64,000 nt of DNA from Frigoribacterium sp. Leaf8 (GCF_001421165.1 NZ_LMKB01000001.1:393184-457183); one strand, 5' to 3'; shown: positions 8,782 to 18,107, counted from the stretch's first letter. Numbers and translations: made by a program. Notes: generated from the letters alone by a model not told the origin.

Positions 8782-9780
8782 CTACCAGCGGGGGTGGACG
8801 GCCTCGCGGAAGTACTGGTCGTAGATGCGGACGACCTCGCTGTCGAGCCCGTCGTCGAGCTCGCCGACGCTGCCGGCCGCGGCGTTCGCCGTGGCCTGCG
8901 CCACGTTGCGCGCTCCGGGGATGACCGTGCTGACGCCCGGCTGCTCGACGATCCACGCGAGGGCGGCCTGCGGCACGGTGACGCCGTCGGGGACGGCCGC
9001 GGCGAACTCCTGCGCGGCGGCGACGCCCTGCTCGAAGTCGACACCGCTGAAGGTCTCACCCTGGTCGAAGGCCTCGCCGTGACGGTTGTACGTGCGGTGG
9101 TCGTTCTCGGCGAAGGTCGTCTCGGTCGTGTACTTGCCCGACAGCAACCCGCTGGCGAGGGGGACGCGCGCGATGATGCCGACGCCGGCCCGTCGCGCGG
9201 CCGGCAGCACCTCGTCGAGGGGCTTGAGACGGAACGCGTTGAAGATGATCTGCACGGTCGCGAGGTTCGGTCGGGCGATGGCGGTCAGGGCCTGGGCGGT
9301 CTCCTCGACGCTGACGCCGTAGGCACGGATCGCACCGTTCTCGACCAGCTCGTCGAGGGCGTCGTAGACCGCATCGCTCTCGAAGACGGGGGTGGGCGGG
9401 CAGTGCAGCTGCACCAGGTCGAGCGTGTCGACGCCGAGGTTGCGGCGCGAACGATCGGTCCACGCCACGAAGTTGTCGCGGACGTAGTTCGACGGCACCT
9501 GGTCGAGCCGACGGCCCATCTTCGTCGCGACCGTGAGGGGCACGTCGGGGTTCGACGCACGGAAGCGCCCGATGATCTGCTCGCTGCGCCCGTCGCCGTA
9601 CACGTCGGCGGTGTCGAAGAAGGTCACCCCGGACTCGACGGAGGCGCCCAGCACGTCGAGCGCGTCGCTCTCGCTGACGTCGCCCCAGTCGGCACCGAGC
9701 TGCCAGGTGCCGAGACCGATGACCGAGACGGGACGGTCGGCGAGGAAGGGTGAACGGGTTCCGAGGGTGCGGCTCTGCAT
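8782..9780 (-). CDS. aldo/keto reductase
   Basis: The 332-residue TIM-barrel oxidoreductase shows the AKR signature: FFDTADVYGDGRSEQIIG (catalytic Asp and Tyr), VATKMGRR (catalytic Lys), DLVQLHCPP (catalytic His) and the NADP-binding region VSTVIPGARNVAQATANA. It reduces aldehydes or ketones with NADPH, substrate unknown. ATG 9780 is preferred to the in-frame ATG at 9798, because TAGGCT lies between them at leaderless spacing from 9780. Confidence 0.9.
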   Translation of the reverse strand: MQSRTLGTRSPFLADRPVSVIGLGTWQLGADWGDVSESDALDVLGASVESGVTFFDTADVYGDGRSEQIIGRFRASNPDVPLTVATKMGRRLDQVPSNYVRDNFVAWTDRSRRNLGVDTLDLVQLHCPPTPVFESDAVYDALDELVENGAIRAYGVSVEETAQALTAIARPNLATVQIIFNAFRLKPLDEVLPAARRAGVGIIARVPLASGLLSGKYTTETTFAENDHRTYNRHGEAFDQGETFSGVDFEQGVAAAQEFAAAVPDGVTVPQAALAWIVEQPGVSTVIPGARNVAQATANAAAGSVGELDDGLDSEVVRIYDQYFREAVHPRW

Positions 9781-9787
9781 GCCGTCG

Positions 9788-9793
9788 AGCCTA
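9788..9793 (-). promoter_or_regulatory. -10 box of aldo/keto reductase, leaderless spacing
   Basis: TAGGCT on the minus strand ends seven bases before ATG 9780. It lies inside the alternative upstream start, which argues against that start. Confidence 0.5.
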
Positions 9794-9830
9794 GCCACGC
9801 CGCACGTCGACCCGCCCAGACTGCGAGGGC

Positions 9831-10061
9831 TCAGCGGCGCGACGCGTTCACGCTGCGGACCAGCGCGTAGGCGACGACGACCGAGACGAACGCCGCGAAG
9901 AGGAACGCCGCCCCGAACCCGGCCTGCCCCTGCAGGAGCCGGACGAGCCCGACGATCGCGAGAGCCGCGGCCAGCATGCCGAACACGCGCGCGACGACCG
10001 ACTTCACGCGGCGTGCGGCCCCGGCCCTACGGCCGCCTCGTCGACGCGACGACACGGTCAC
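9831..10061 (-). CDS. small two-helix membrane protein
   Basis: A 76-residue frame starts at GTG 10061, overlapping the azoreductase stop as GTGA, the coupling style used elsewhere in this window. The N-terminal 18 residues are mostly Arg/Gly/Ala, followed by two hydrophobic segments (VFGMLAAALAIVGLV and AAFLFAAFVSVVVAYALV) and an Arg-rich end, so it is an inner-membrane protein. GTG 10007 is an alternative start giving 58 residues. The function is unknown. Confidence 0.6.
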   Translation of the reverse strand: MTVSSRRRGGRRAGAARRVKSVVARVFGMLAAALAIVGLVRLLQGQAGFGAAFLFAAFVSVVVAYALVRSVNASRR

Positions 10062-10702
10062 CCGAGGCGACGAGCCGAGGCGACCGCCGCCTCCTTCGCC
10101 TCTCGCAGTTCGCGCGTCGCTCGCTCGCGGGCGGCCTCGGGCATGGGCAGCCGGTCGCTGAGCGTGAGGTTCGTGGCGATCGTCTCGACGCGCATGCCGA
10201 GCGTGGCCCCCAGGACGATCTCGAGGACCGGGGTGGCGTGGTCCCAGCCGGCCGTGGGCGTGCCGTCGTCGTAGGCGCCGCCGCGGCTGGTCACCACGAC
10301 CGCGGGTCGTCCGAGCATCGGCTGCTGGTCGTCGCCGTCGAAGGGCGCGGTGACGCCGGGCAGGTGGACGTTGTCGACCCAGGCCTTGAGCGTCGAGGGC
10401 AGCGAGTAGTTGTAGAGCGGGGCACCGATCAGGACGACGTCGGCGGCGACGAGCTCGGCGATCAGGGCCTGCTGCAGGGCCTCGTGGGCGGGATCGGGGG
10501 CGTCGTCCGGCTGCCGGAGCCGCGGCGGCCAGTGCAACGAGCTGTCGCTCAGGTGGGGCAGCGGGTCGACGTGCAGGTCGCGGCGGGTGACCGTGTGGTC
10601 GGTGCCGAGGTCGCGCCAGGCGTCGGCGAACGCCGCGGTGATCGCACGGGAGCGGCTCGTCGTGAGGTCGGCGGACGAGTCGAGGTGGAGCAGGTTCGGC
10701 AT
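10058..10702 (-). CDS. azoR: FMN-dependent NADH-azoreductase
   Basis: The 214-residue flavodoxin-like quinone/azo reductase starts MPNLLHLDSSADLTTSRSRA, the phosphate-binding region for FMN. It has IGAPLYNYSLPSTLKAWVDN (about residues 93-112), the diagnostic AzoR motif, and VVVTSRGGAYDDGT (about 135-148) beside the flavin. The family reduces quinones and azo compounds with NADH. The frame continues upstream of ATG 10702, but homology and the -10 box support this start. Confidence 0.88.
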   Translation of the reverse strand: MPNLLHLDSSADLTTSRSRAITAAFADAWRDLGTDHTVTRRDLHVDPLPHLSDSSLHWPPRLRQPDDAPDPAHEALQQALIAELVAADVVLIGAPLYNYSLPSTLKAWVDNVHLPGVTAPFDGDDQQPMLGRPAVVVTSRGGAYDDGTPTAGWDHATPVLEIVLGATLGMRVETIATNLTLSDRLPMPEAARERATRELREAKEAAVASARRLG

Positions 10703-10708
10703 GCGCCC

Positions 10709-10714
10709 ACCGTA
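10709..10714 (-). promoter_or_regulatory. -10 box of azoreductase, leaderless spacing
   Basis: TACGGT on the minus strand ends six bases before ATG 10702. Confidence 0.45.
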
Positions 10715-10783
10715 GCCGGGGCGACCGACACGGTCGGCGAGGTTGCACACCGGGTGGAGACACCATAATCTCGTGCCAGCGAA

Positions 10784-10809
10784 TTATGACTTGAGGTGAT
10801 AAGTCATAA
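10784..10809. promoter_or_regulatory. AT-rich palindrome in the fic promoter, likely operator
   Basis: TTATGACTT (10784-10792) and AAGTCATAA (10801-10809) form a perfect 9-bp inverted repeat with an 8-base spacer. A further half-site, TGACTTGTGAGGTG, lies at 10829-10842 directly before GTG 10844 and resembles TGACTTGAGGTG at 10788-10799. This is the most AT-rich patch nearby. The winged helix of the Fic protein is a plausible binder, which is inference. Confidence 0.55.
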
Positions 10810-10843
10810 AAGTACGCGCTCGGATTCTGACTTGTGAGGTGCC

Positions 10844-12043
10844 GTGACCGCCACCTGGCCGCCGCTCGACCACGAAGAGGTCGCATGGGTGCCGTCCGGT
10901 CGCCCGACGGCCGGATTCCGTGCCGAGCCGTTCGGGTCGACCGTGTTCCGCGCGGCGGTGCCGCCCCTCATCGGCGCACTCGACCCCGCTCCGTCGCCCG
11001 AGGTCCGCGCTCTGGCCGAGGACGCCTCTCTCGAACTGACTCGCTTCGATGCCACCCTCGGCGGCGAAGTGGCGGCCTTCGCCCCGCTGCTGCTCCGCAG
11101 CGAGGCCCTCGCCTCGTCGCGCATCGAGAACCTGACCGCCAACGCCCGATCCGTGTTCTCGGCCGAGCTCGGGGATGAACGCAAGCGCAACGCGACCCTG
11201 ATCGCGGCGAACACACGCGCCATGTCGGCCGCGATCGACCTGGCGGACGAACTGACCAGGGCGTCCGTCCTCACGATGCACGCCACGCTGATGGCTGCGG
11301 ACCCACGACACACTCCGGGCGCCCTCCGGAACGAGCAGGTCTGGATCGGTCGGAGCAGTGCCAGCCCCCTCGGTGCCGAGTTCGTCGCCCCGGTCAGCGC
11401 GCGGGTCCCCGGACTCCTCGACGACTGCCTGGAATTCGCACGACGCGACGACCTGCCCGTCCTCGTCCAGGCGGCCGTGACGCACGCCCAGTTCGAGACG
11501 ATCCATCCGTTCACCGACGGAAACGGTCGGACGGGGCGCTCCCTCACCCAGGCGATGCTGCGGTCCAAGGGGGTCACGCGGTCCGTGACGGTGCCGGTCT
11601 CGGCAGGCCTGCTGACCGACGTCGATGCCTACCACCGAGCCTTGACGGCGTACCGGGCAGGTGAACTCGACCCCATCGTGCGATTGACGGCCGAGGCGTC
11701 CCTCCGGGCAGTCGCGAACGCCCGGACGCTCGTCGACGAGCTCCACGACGTCCGGGCATCCTGGTCGACCCGCGTCACCGCGCGGAGCGACTCGTCGGTC
11801 TGGCGCCTGCTCGACCTGCTCGTCCACCAACCCGTCCTCGACGCCACGACGGCCGCTTCCCGGCTCTCGCTCGCCCCGAGCAACGTCTACCCCCTGCTCC
11901 GACGGCTGGTCGAATCGGGAGTGCTGAAGGAGAAGGCCGAGTACAAGATGGGCACCATCTGGCGCGCGGACGATGTCCTCGAGGCGTTGGACGCGTTCGC
12001 GGCACGCTCGGGACGCCGAGGCGAGGCCACCGTGCTGAGCTGA
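10844..12043 (+). CDS. Fic family AMPylase-like protein with C-terminal winged helix
   Basis: The 399-residue protein has a Fic/DOC N-terminal domain and the intact active-site motif HPFTDGNGRTGR (about residues 220-231), the His and loop that transfer AMP from ATP to a target hydroxyl. SSRIEN near residue 90 fits the inhibitory helix motif S/T-xxx-E-G/N of class II Fic proteins, so it should be self-inhibited. Residues about 315-390 form a winged-helix segment (DATTAASRLSLAPSNVYPLL, RRLVESGVLKEK), as in Fic proteins that bind their own promoter. GTG 10844 is the start. No separate antitoxin gene is adjacent. Confidence 0.9.
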   Translation: MTATWPPLDHEEVAWVPSGRPTAGFRAEPFGSTVFRAAVPPLIGALDPAPSPEVRALAEDASLELTRFDATLGGEVAAFAPLLLRSEALASSRIENLTANARSVFSAELGDERKRNATLIAANTRAMSAAIDLADELTRASVLTMHATLMAADPRHTPGALRNEQVWIGRSSASPLGAEFVAPVSARVPGLLDDCLEFARRDDLPVLVQAAVTHAQFETIHPFTDGNGRTGRSLTQAMLRSKGVTRSVTVPVSAGLLTDVDAYHRALTAYRAGELDPIVRLTAEASLRAVANARTLVDELHDVRASWSTRVTARSDSSVWRLLDLLVHQPVLDATTAASRLSLAPSNVYPLLRRLVESGVLKEKAEYKMGTIWRADDVLEALDAFAARSGRRGEATVLS

Positions 12044-12086
12044 GCCCCTCGGCGGAATGTCGGTGGTGCAGAGCAGGATGGCAACG

Positions 12087-15000
12087 ATGACCGACGTGCT
12101 CGACCGCTTCTCCCCCGCGACCCGTGAGTGGTTCCGGGGGGCGTTCGCCGCGCCGACCCGGGCTCAAGAAGGCGCCTGGACGGCCATCAGCCAGGGCGAC
12201 CACGCCCTCGTCATCGCGCCGACCGGTTCGGGCAAGACGCTCGCGTCGTTCCTCTGGTCGATCGACTCGTTGGCCTCGTCACCCCCGCCCGACGAGAAGC
12301 TGCACCGCACCCGGGTCCTCTACATCTCGCCGCTCAAGGCGCTCGGCGTCGACGTCGAACGCAACCTCCGTTCACCGCTGGTGGGCATCACCCAGACCGC
12401 GAGACGCCTGGGCACCGAGGCTCCCGACATCACGGTGGGCGTGCGCTCCGGCGACACGAGCTCGAGCGACCGCGGCCGTCTCGCCCGCACGCCGACCGAC
12501 ATCCTCATCACGACGCCCGAGTCGCTCTACCTCATGCTCACGTCGCAGGCGCGCGAGACCCTCAAGGGCGTGCAGACGGTCATCATCGACGAGGTCCACG
12601 CCGTCGCCTCGACGAAGCGCGGTGCCCACCTGGCCCTCTCGCTCGAACGCCTCGACGCCCTGCTCGAGAAACCCGCTCAGCGCATCGGGCTCAGCGCGAC
12701 CGTCCGCCCGCCCGAAGAGGTCGCGCGGTTCCTCGCCGGCCCGGCACCGGTCACCATCGTCAACCCCCGCGCCGACAAGAAGTTCGACCTGCGGGTCGTC
12801 GTCCCGGTCGACGACATGACCGAGCTCGGCACCGCCGCCCCACTCGAGGGCTCGGCCGCCGGCGCCGCGCCGCAGGGCTCCATCTGGCCCCACGTCGAAG
12901 AGGGCATCGTCGACCTGATCGCCGCGCACCGCTCGACCATCGTCTTCTCGAACTCACGCCGCCTGGCCGAACGCCTCACGGCCCGCCTCAACGACATCTG
13001 GATCGAACGCCAGGGCGGCGACCTCGAAGCCGCCGAACGTGCCACCGAGGAGGCGCGGGGCCAGCTGGTCACCGCCGGCCCCGTCGGCGACGACGCGGCC
13101 GCCGACGCCGTCGACCCCTTCGCCCCGGCACCCGCCGCACAGCGCAACCCGGCCGTCGGCGGCGGGGCGCCGGCCCAGCTCATGGGCGGTTCGGGGCAGA
13201 CCGCCGGCAGCGATCCCCTGCTCGCCCGGGCCCACCACGGCTCGGTGTCGAAAGACCAACGCGCCCTCATCGAGGACGACCTCAAGAGCGGCCGACTGCG
13301 CTGCGTCGTCGCCACGAGCTCGCTCGAGCTCGGCATCGACATGGGTGCGGTCGACCTGGTCATCCAGGTCGAGTCGCCGCCGTCGGTCGCCAGCGGCCTG
13401 CAACGCGTCGGCCGCGCCGGGCACCAGGTCGGCGAGACCTCCCGCGGCGTCCTGTTCCCCAAGCACCGGGCCGACCTGATCCACTCCGCCGTCGCAGCCG
13501 AGCGCATGGTCGCCGGGCTCATCGAAGAGCTGCGCGTGCCGACCAACCCCCTCGACGTGCTGGCCCAGCAGACCGTCGCGGCCGTCGCCCTCGACGAACT
13601 CGACGCCGACGCCTGGTTCGACACCGTGCGCCGCAGCGCCCCCTTCGCCACCCTGCCGCGCTCCGCCTTCGACGCCACCCTCGACCTGCTCAGCGGCAAG
13701 TACCCCTCCGACGAGTTCGCCGAGCTGCGACCCCGCATCGTCTGGGACCGCGTGCACGGCACCCTGACCGGGCGCCCCGGGGCCCAACGCCTCGCGGTGA
13801 CGAGCGGGGGCACCATCCCCGACCGGGGACTGTTCGGCGTCTTCATGGTCGGCGAGAAGGCCGCCCGCGTCGGCGAACTCGACGAAGAGATGGTCTACGA
13901 GTCGCGGGTCGGCGACGTGTTCGCCCTCGGGGCCACGAGCTGGCGCATCGAGGACATCACGCACGACCGCGTGCTCGTCTCGCCCGCCTACGGCCAGCCC
14001 GGTCGCGTCCCCTTCTGGAAGGGCGACGGCATCGGCCGCCCGGCCGAGCTCGGCAAGGCCATCGGCGGCTACGTCCGCGAGCTGTCGAACTCGAGCGAGG
14101 CCGACGCCACCACGCGCGTCGCCGCCGGTGGGCTCGACGAGCGGGCGGCACGCAACCTCATCGCGTTCCTCGGCGAGCAGAAGGCCGCCACGTCGTACGT
14201 GCCGACCGACACCACCCTCGTGGTCGAGCGCTTCCGCGACGAGCTCGGCGACTGGCGCCTCATCCTGCACTCCCCCTACGGCATGCAGGTGCACGCGCCG
14301 TGGGCACTGGCGGTCTCGGCCCGCATCCGCGACCAGCTCGGGGTCGACGGCGGGGCCATGGCTGCCGACGACGGCATCGTCGTGCGCATCCCCGACACCG
14401 ACGCCGAGCCTCCCGGGGCCGAGCTGTTCTCGTTCGAGCTCGACGACCTCGACGAGATCGTCACCGAAGAGGTCGGCGGCTCCGCCCTGTTCTCGTCACG
14501 CTTCCGCGAGTGCGCCGCCCGGGCCCTGCTGCTGCCCCGGTACAACCCCGGCAAGCGGTCGCCGCTCTGGCAGCAGCGTCAGCGCTCGTCGCAGCTGCTC
14601 GACGTCGCCCGCAAGTACCCGCAGTTCCCGATCGTGCTCGAGGCCGTGCGCGAGGTGCTGCAGGACGTGTACGACCTGCCGGCCCTGATGAGCCTCACCC
14701 GCGACCTCGCCAGCCGCACCGTGCGCATCGTCGAGACCGAGACCGAGGTGCCCTCGCCCTTCGCCCGGTCGCTGCTCTTCGGCTACGTCGCGGCCTTCAT
14801 GTACGAAGGCGACTCGCCGCTCGCCGAGCGTCGTGCGGCCGCCCTGTCGCTCGACTCGAGCCTGTTGCAAGAGCTGCTCGGCCGGGCCGAGCTGCGCGAG
14901 CTGCTCGACGCCGACGTCATCGACCAGCACGAGCTCGAACTGCAGCGCCTCGCCCCCGACCGCCGGGCCCGCGACATCGAGGGCGTCGTCGACCTGTTGC

Positions 15001-17018
15001 GTCTGCTCGGCCCGCTGACCACCGACGAGATCATCGACCGCAGCTGGCTCGCGGCGACTCTCGTCGCCGGTGACGTGGCCGCCCGCGACGACGCCCACCG
15101 CGCGCTCGAGACCGCCCTGACCGACCTCGCCTGGTCGAACCGCGTCCTGCGCTTCACCCACGCCGGCACGGTGCGCTGGGCCGGCATCGAGGACGCCTCG
15201 CGCCTCCGCGACGCCCTCGGCGTCGCCCTGCCGATCGGCGTGCCGACCGCCTTCGTCGAACCGGTCGACGACCCGCTGGGCGACCTCATCGGCCGGTTCG
15301 CCCGCACCCACGGCCCCTTCACTCCCGCCATGGTGGCCGACCGTCTCGGCCTCGGCACCGCCGTCGTGATGGACACCCTGCGGAAGCTCGCCACCCAGCG
15401 TCGCGTCGTCGAGGGCGAGTTCCGCCCCCGACAGCAAGGCAGCGAGTGGTGCGACTCCGAGGTGCTGCGCCGACTGCGCGGCAAGTCGCTGGCCGCGCTC
15501 CGGCACGAGGTCGAGCCGGTCGCCCCCGAGACGCTCGGGCGTTTCCTGCCCGCCTGGCAGCACGTCGCCACCGGGCTCAAGGGGTCGGGCCTGCGCGGCC
15601 TCGACGGCGTCGTGCAGGTCGTCGACCAGCTCAGCGGGGTCTCGCTGCCTGCCTCGGCCTGGGAGTCCCTGATCCTGCCGGCCCGCGTGACCGACTACAA
15701 CCCGTCGATGCTCGACGAGCTCACGGCCACCGGCGACGTCATCTGGTCCGGCACCGGCACCCTGCCCGGCAACGACGGCTGGGTCAGCCTGCACCTCGCC
15801 GACGGAGCCCAGGTCACCCTGCCCGAGCCGTCCGGAGCCGAGACCGACGACCTGCAGCGCGAGGTGCTGGCGGCCCTGGCCGGTGGCGGGGCGTACTTCT
15901 TCCGCCAGTTGTCGGACGCCGTGGGCAGCACCGACGACGACGCCCTGGTCACCGCGATCTGGCAGCTCGTCTGGGCCGGGCAGATCACCAACGACACGTT
16001 CGCGCCCCTGCGCACCCAGGTGGGCGGCGGACGCACGCCGAGGCCGCGCACCCCGACGCGGTCGCGCTCGTCGTACCGCAGCCGCGGCCGGGTCGCCATG
16101 CCTCGACAGGCGGGCCCGCCCACCGTCGGCGGCCGCTGGTCGCTGTTGCCGCTGGCCGAACCCGACGGCACCGTGCGCGCCGCCGCGACGGCCGAGATCC
16201 TCCTCGAACGTCACGGCGTCGTCACCCGCGGCGCCGTCGTCAACGAGGGCGTCCGTGGCGGCTTCTCGACGGCCTACAAGGTGCTCAGCGGCTTCGAAGA
16301 GACGGGGCGGGCCCGACGGGGCTACTTCGTCGAGGGCCTCGGGGCGGCCCAGTTCGCGACCGGGCCCACGGTCGACCGCCTGCGGTCGTTCGTGCGCGAC
16401 GAGGGCGACCGCCGCGACGACGACACCCTCGTCGCCGCGGGTCGTCAGCGCGACGTGCCCGTGGTGACCCTGGCCGCCACCGACCCGGCGAACCCCTACG
16501 GGGCGGCCCTGCCCTGGCCCGGGCAGACGCTCGACGGCGCCTCCGCCGACGAGGCCGCGGCCGTGGCGAGCGCGGCGGCACGAGCCGCCACCGCGGCGGC
16601 GGCGACCACGGCGACCGGAGCCGGGGAGCGCGCCGAGGCGGGCTCCGCCGCCGGCTCGACCCGCGCCTCCTCGGGGGGCGACGACCGTGCGACGAGCGAC
16701 ACCCCAGGAGGCGCGGGCGGCAAGAAGAAGTCCGGTCACCGCCCGGGGCGCAAGGCCGGTTCGCTCGTGGTGCTCGTCGACGGGCGGCTCGTCGTCTACG
16801 TGGAGCGCGGCGGCAAGACGGTGCTGACCTTCGGTGAGCCGGACGAGCGCGAGCTCGCCCTGGCCGCGGGTTCGCTGGCCGCCACCGTGCGCAACCGCAT
16901 CGGCAAGCTCGCGGTCGAACGGGTCGACGGCGAGTTCGTGTTGGGTACCGCCCTCGGCGACGCCCTGCGCGACGCGGGGTTCGCACCGACGCCGAGCGGC
17001 ATCCGGCTAAGGGCCTGA
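12087..17018 (+). CDS. lhr: Lhr-type ATP-dependent DNA helicase
   Basis: This 1643-residue superfamily 2 helicase has Walker A APTGSGKT (about residues 44-51), IIDEVHAV (motif II, about 168), LSATVRPP (motif III) and QRVGRAGHQ (motif VI), then the Lhr core with winged helix and a long C-terminal extension typical of actinobacterial Lhr. Lhr translocates 3' to 5' on single-stranded DNA and unwinds RNA:DNA hybrids. Residues about 1485-1560 are an Ala/Thr/Gly-rich insertion holding two copies of the dispersed motif. ATG 12087 is preferred (AGGA eight bases upstream); 12078 and 12057 are in-frame alternatives. The Nei gene follows after three bases, matching the lhr-nei DNA-damage pair known in mycobacteria. 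Confidence 0.93.
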   Translation: MTDVLDRFSPATREWFRGAFAAPTRAQEGAWTAISQGDHALVIAPTGSGKTLASFLWSIDSLASSPPPDEKLHRTRVLYISPLKALGVDVERNLRSPLVGITQTARRLGTEAPDITVGVRSGDTSSSDRGRLARTPTDILITTPESLYLMLTSQARETLKGVQTVIIDEVHAVASTKRGAHLALSLERLDALLEKPAQRIGLSATVRPPEEVARFLAGPAPVTIVNPRADKKFDLRVVVPVDDMTELGTAAPLEGSAAGAAPQGSIWPHVEEGIVDLIAAHRSTIVFSNSRRLAERLTARLNDIWIERQGGDLEAAERATEEARGQLVTAGPVGDDAAADAVDPFAPAPAAQRNPAVGGGAPAQLMGGSGQTAGSDPLLARAHHGSVSKDQRALIEDDLKSGRLRCVVATSSLELGIDMGAVDLVIQVESPPSVASGLQRVGRAGHQVGETSRGVLFPKHRADLIHSAVAAERMVAGLIEELRVPTNPLDVLAQQTVAAVALDELDADAWFDTVRRSAPFATLPRSAFDATLDLLSGKYPSDEFAELRPRIVWDRVHGTLTGRPGAQRLAVTSGGTIPDRGLFGVFMVGEKAARVGELDEEMVYESRVGDVFALGATSWRIEDITHDRVLVSPAYGQPGRVPFWKGDGIGRPAELGKAIGGYVRELSNSSEADATTRVAAGGLDERAARNLIAFLGEQKAATSYVPTDTTLVVERFRDELGDWRLILHSPYGMQVHAPWALAVSARIRDQLGVDGGAMAADDGIVVRIPDTDAEPPGAELFSFELDDLDEIVTEEVGGSALFSSRFRECAARALLLPRYNPGKRSPLWQQRQRSSQLLDVARKYPQFPIVLEAVREVLQDVYDLPALMSLTRDLASRTVRIVETETEVPSPFARSLLFGYVAAFMYEGDSPLAERRAAALSLDSSLLQELLGRAELRELLDADVIDQHELELQRLAPDRRARDIEGVVDLLRLLGPLTTDEIIDRSWLAATLVAGDVAARDDAHRALETALTDLAWSNRVLRFTHAGTVRWAGIEDASRLRDALGVALPIGVPTAFVEPVDDPLGDLIGRFARTHGPFTPAMVADRLGLGTAVVMDTLRKLATQRRVVEGEFRPRQQGSEWCDSEVLRRLRGKSLAALRHEVEPVAPETLGRFLPAWQHVATGLKGSGLRGLDGVVQVVDQLSGVSLPASAWESLILPARVTDYNPSMLDELTATGDVIWSGTGTLPGNDGWVSLHLADGAQVTLPEPSGAETDDLQREVLAALAGGGAYFFRQLSDAVGSTDDDALVTAIWQLVWAGQITNDTFAPLRTQVGGGRTPRPRTPTRSRSSYRSRGRVAMPRQAGPPTVGGRWSLLPLAEPDGTVRAAATAEILLERHGVVTRGAVVNEGVRGGFSTAYKVLSGFEETGRARRGYFVEGLGAAQFATGPTVDRLRSFVRDEGDRRDDDTLVAAGRQRDVPVVTLAATDPANPYGAALPWPGQTLDGASADEAAAVASAAARAATAAAATTATGAGERAEAGSAAGSTRASSGGDDRATSDTPGGAGGKKKSGHRPGRKAGSLVVLVDGRLVVYVERGGKTVLTFGEPDERELALAAGSLAATVRNRIGKLAVERVDGEFVLGTALGDALRDAGFAPTPSGIRLRA
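16659..16717. repeat. inverted pair of the dispersed motif inside lhr
   Basis: ACCCGCGCCTCC (16659-16670) and GGAGGCGCGGG (16707-16717) face each other in the region coding for the low-complexity insertion. The two copies are read in different codon frames. Confidence 0.8.
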
Positions 17019-17021
17019 CCG

Positions 17022-17798
17022 ATGCCCGAAGGAGACACCGTCTACCGCGCCGCCAAGAACCTCGACGCGGTCCTGCACGGTCAGACGCTCACCGCCAGCG
17101 ACTTCCGGGTGCCGGCGTTCGCGACCGTCGACCTCAGCGGTGAGGTGATCGACGACGTGATCGCCCGCGGCAAGCACCTGCTGCACCACATCGGCGACCT
17201 GACGCTGCACACGCACCTCAAGATGGAGGGCTCGTGGCACGTCTACCGGCACGGCACGAAGTGGAGACGTCCGGCCTACCAGGCGCGCGTCGTGCTCGAG
17301 ACCGCCGACTGGGTCGCCGTCGGGTTCGACCTCGGCATCGTCGAGCTCGTGGCCCGCGACGACGACGACAGCGTGGTCTCGTACCTCGGCCCCGACCTCC
17401 TCGGCCCCGACTGGGACGCCGCGCGCGCCCTCGCCAACCTCGAGGCCGACCCGTCCCGCGAGGTGGGGCTCGCGCTGCTCGACCAACGGGTGCTGGCGGG
17501 TGTCGGCAACGTCTACCGCAACGAGCTCTGCTTCCTGAGGGGCGTGCTCCCGACCCGTCCCGTCGGCGAGGTCGAGAACCGGCCCAAGATGATCGACCTC
17601 GCGCACCGGCTGATCCAGGCCAACAAAGACCGCGTCGACCGCACGACGACCGGCAACCTCCGCGGCACGACCGACTGGGTCTACGGCCGGGCGGGCAAAC
17701 CGTGCCTGCGCTGCGGCACCAAGATCATGAGGGGCGAGCTCGGCGAGAGCGAACTCGAACTGCGCGACACGTACTGGTGCCCTCACTGCCAGAGCTGA
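17022..17798 (+). CDS. nei: endonuclease VIII family DNA glycosylase (Nei)
   Basis: The 258-residue bifunctional glycosylase/AP lyase starts with the catalytic PEGDT (Pro2, Glu3), has HTHLKMEGSW for the helix-2-turn-helix entry and the H2TH stretch LLDQRVLAGVGNVYRNELCF, and ends in a zinc finger (CLRCGTKI, then YWCPHC). It excises oxidised pyrimidines. ATG 17022 starts three bases after the lhr stop, so the two are one transcript. It could be named Nei2 by mycobacterial convention; I cannot separate Nei1 from Nei2 by eye. Confidence 0.92.
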   Translation: MPEGDTVYRAAKNLDAVLHGQTLTASDFRVPAFATVDLSGEVIDDVIARGKHLLHHIGDLTLHTHLKMEGSWHVYRHGTKWRRPAYQARVVLETADWVAVGFDLGIVELVARDDDDSVVSYLGPDLLGPDWDAARALANLEADPSREVGLALLDQRVLAGVGNVYRNELCFLRGVLPTRPVGEVENRPKMIDLAHRLIQANKDRVDRTTTGNLRGTTDWVYGRAGKPCLRCGTKIMRGELGESELELRDTYWCPHCQS

Positions 17799-17820
17799 CG
17801 GTCGCCTGCCCGACCGCCAC

Positions 17821-17852
17821 GCCACCACGCCACCACGCCACCACGCCACCAC
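17821..17852. repeat. four tandem 8-bp units (GCCACCAC)
   Basis: Four perfect copies follow the nei stop. The last unit runs into the left arm of the palindrome that starts at 17849. Confidence 0.9.
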
Positions 17853-17902
17853 GATGTAAACATCCCGCCACGCAATCGTGTGGCGGGATGTTTACATCGT
17901 GG
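17849..17902. repeat. family A intergenic palindrome after nei
   Basis: A perfect 23-bp inverted repeat (17849-17871 with 17880-17902) encloses an 8-base loop. Each arm contains CGCCAC or its relative twice, separated by TGTAAACATC. A diverged copy is at 38664-38723. It may terminate nei, although there is no T-tract. The rest of the 17798-18108 gap shows nothing more than the short tandem units. Confidence 0.85.
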
Positions 17903-18107
17903 CGGCATGGGTCGGCGACCGAGCAGCGCCGGGATGCAGGGGCGATCGGCAGGGCAGGGTCCGAGCGCCTGAGAGCCCGAGCGCCCGGCCGTCCGGCCGC
18001 GTGTGACGCCCCGTGACGCGGATCGGCGTCGGTCCGAGGTGACGTGCCTACGATCAGCGACACCCGACGGCCGTACCCGGCGAGCCCGTCAGCGCGAGAG
18101 GACGACC

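Noticed and set aside
10844-12043. Fic/antitoxin (FicT-FicA) toxin-antitoxin pair
   Set aside because: No separate antitoxin gene lies upstream; the inhibitory motif is inside the same chain.
14496-16739. A 747-codon minus-strand frame opposite lhr
   Set aside because: Low-complexity composition and no motif, while the lhr frame is fully conserved.
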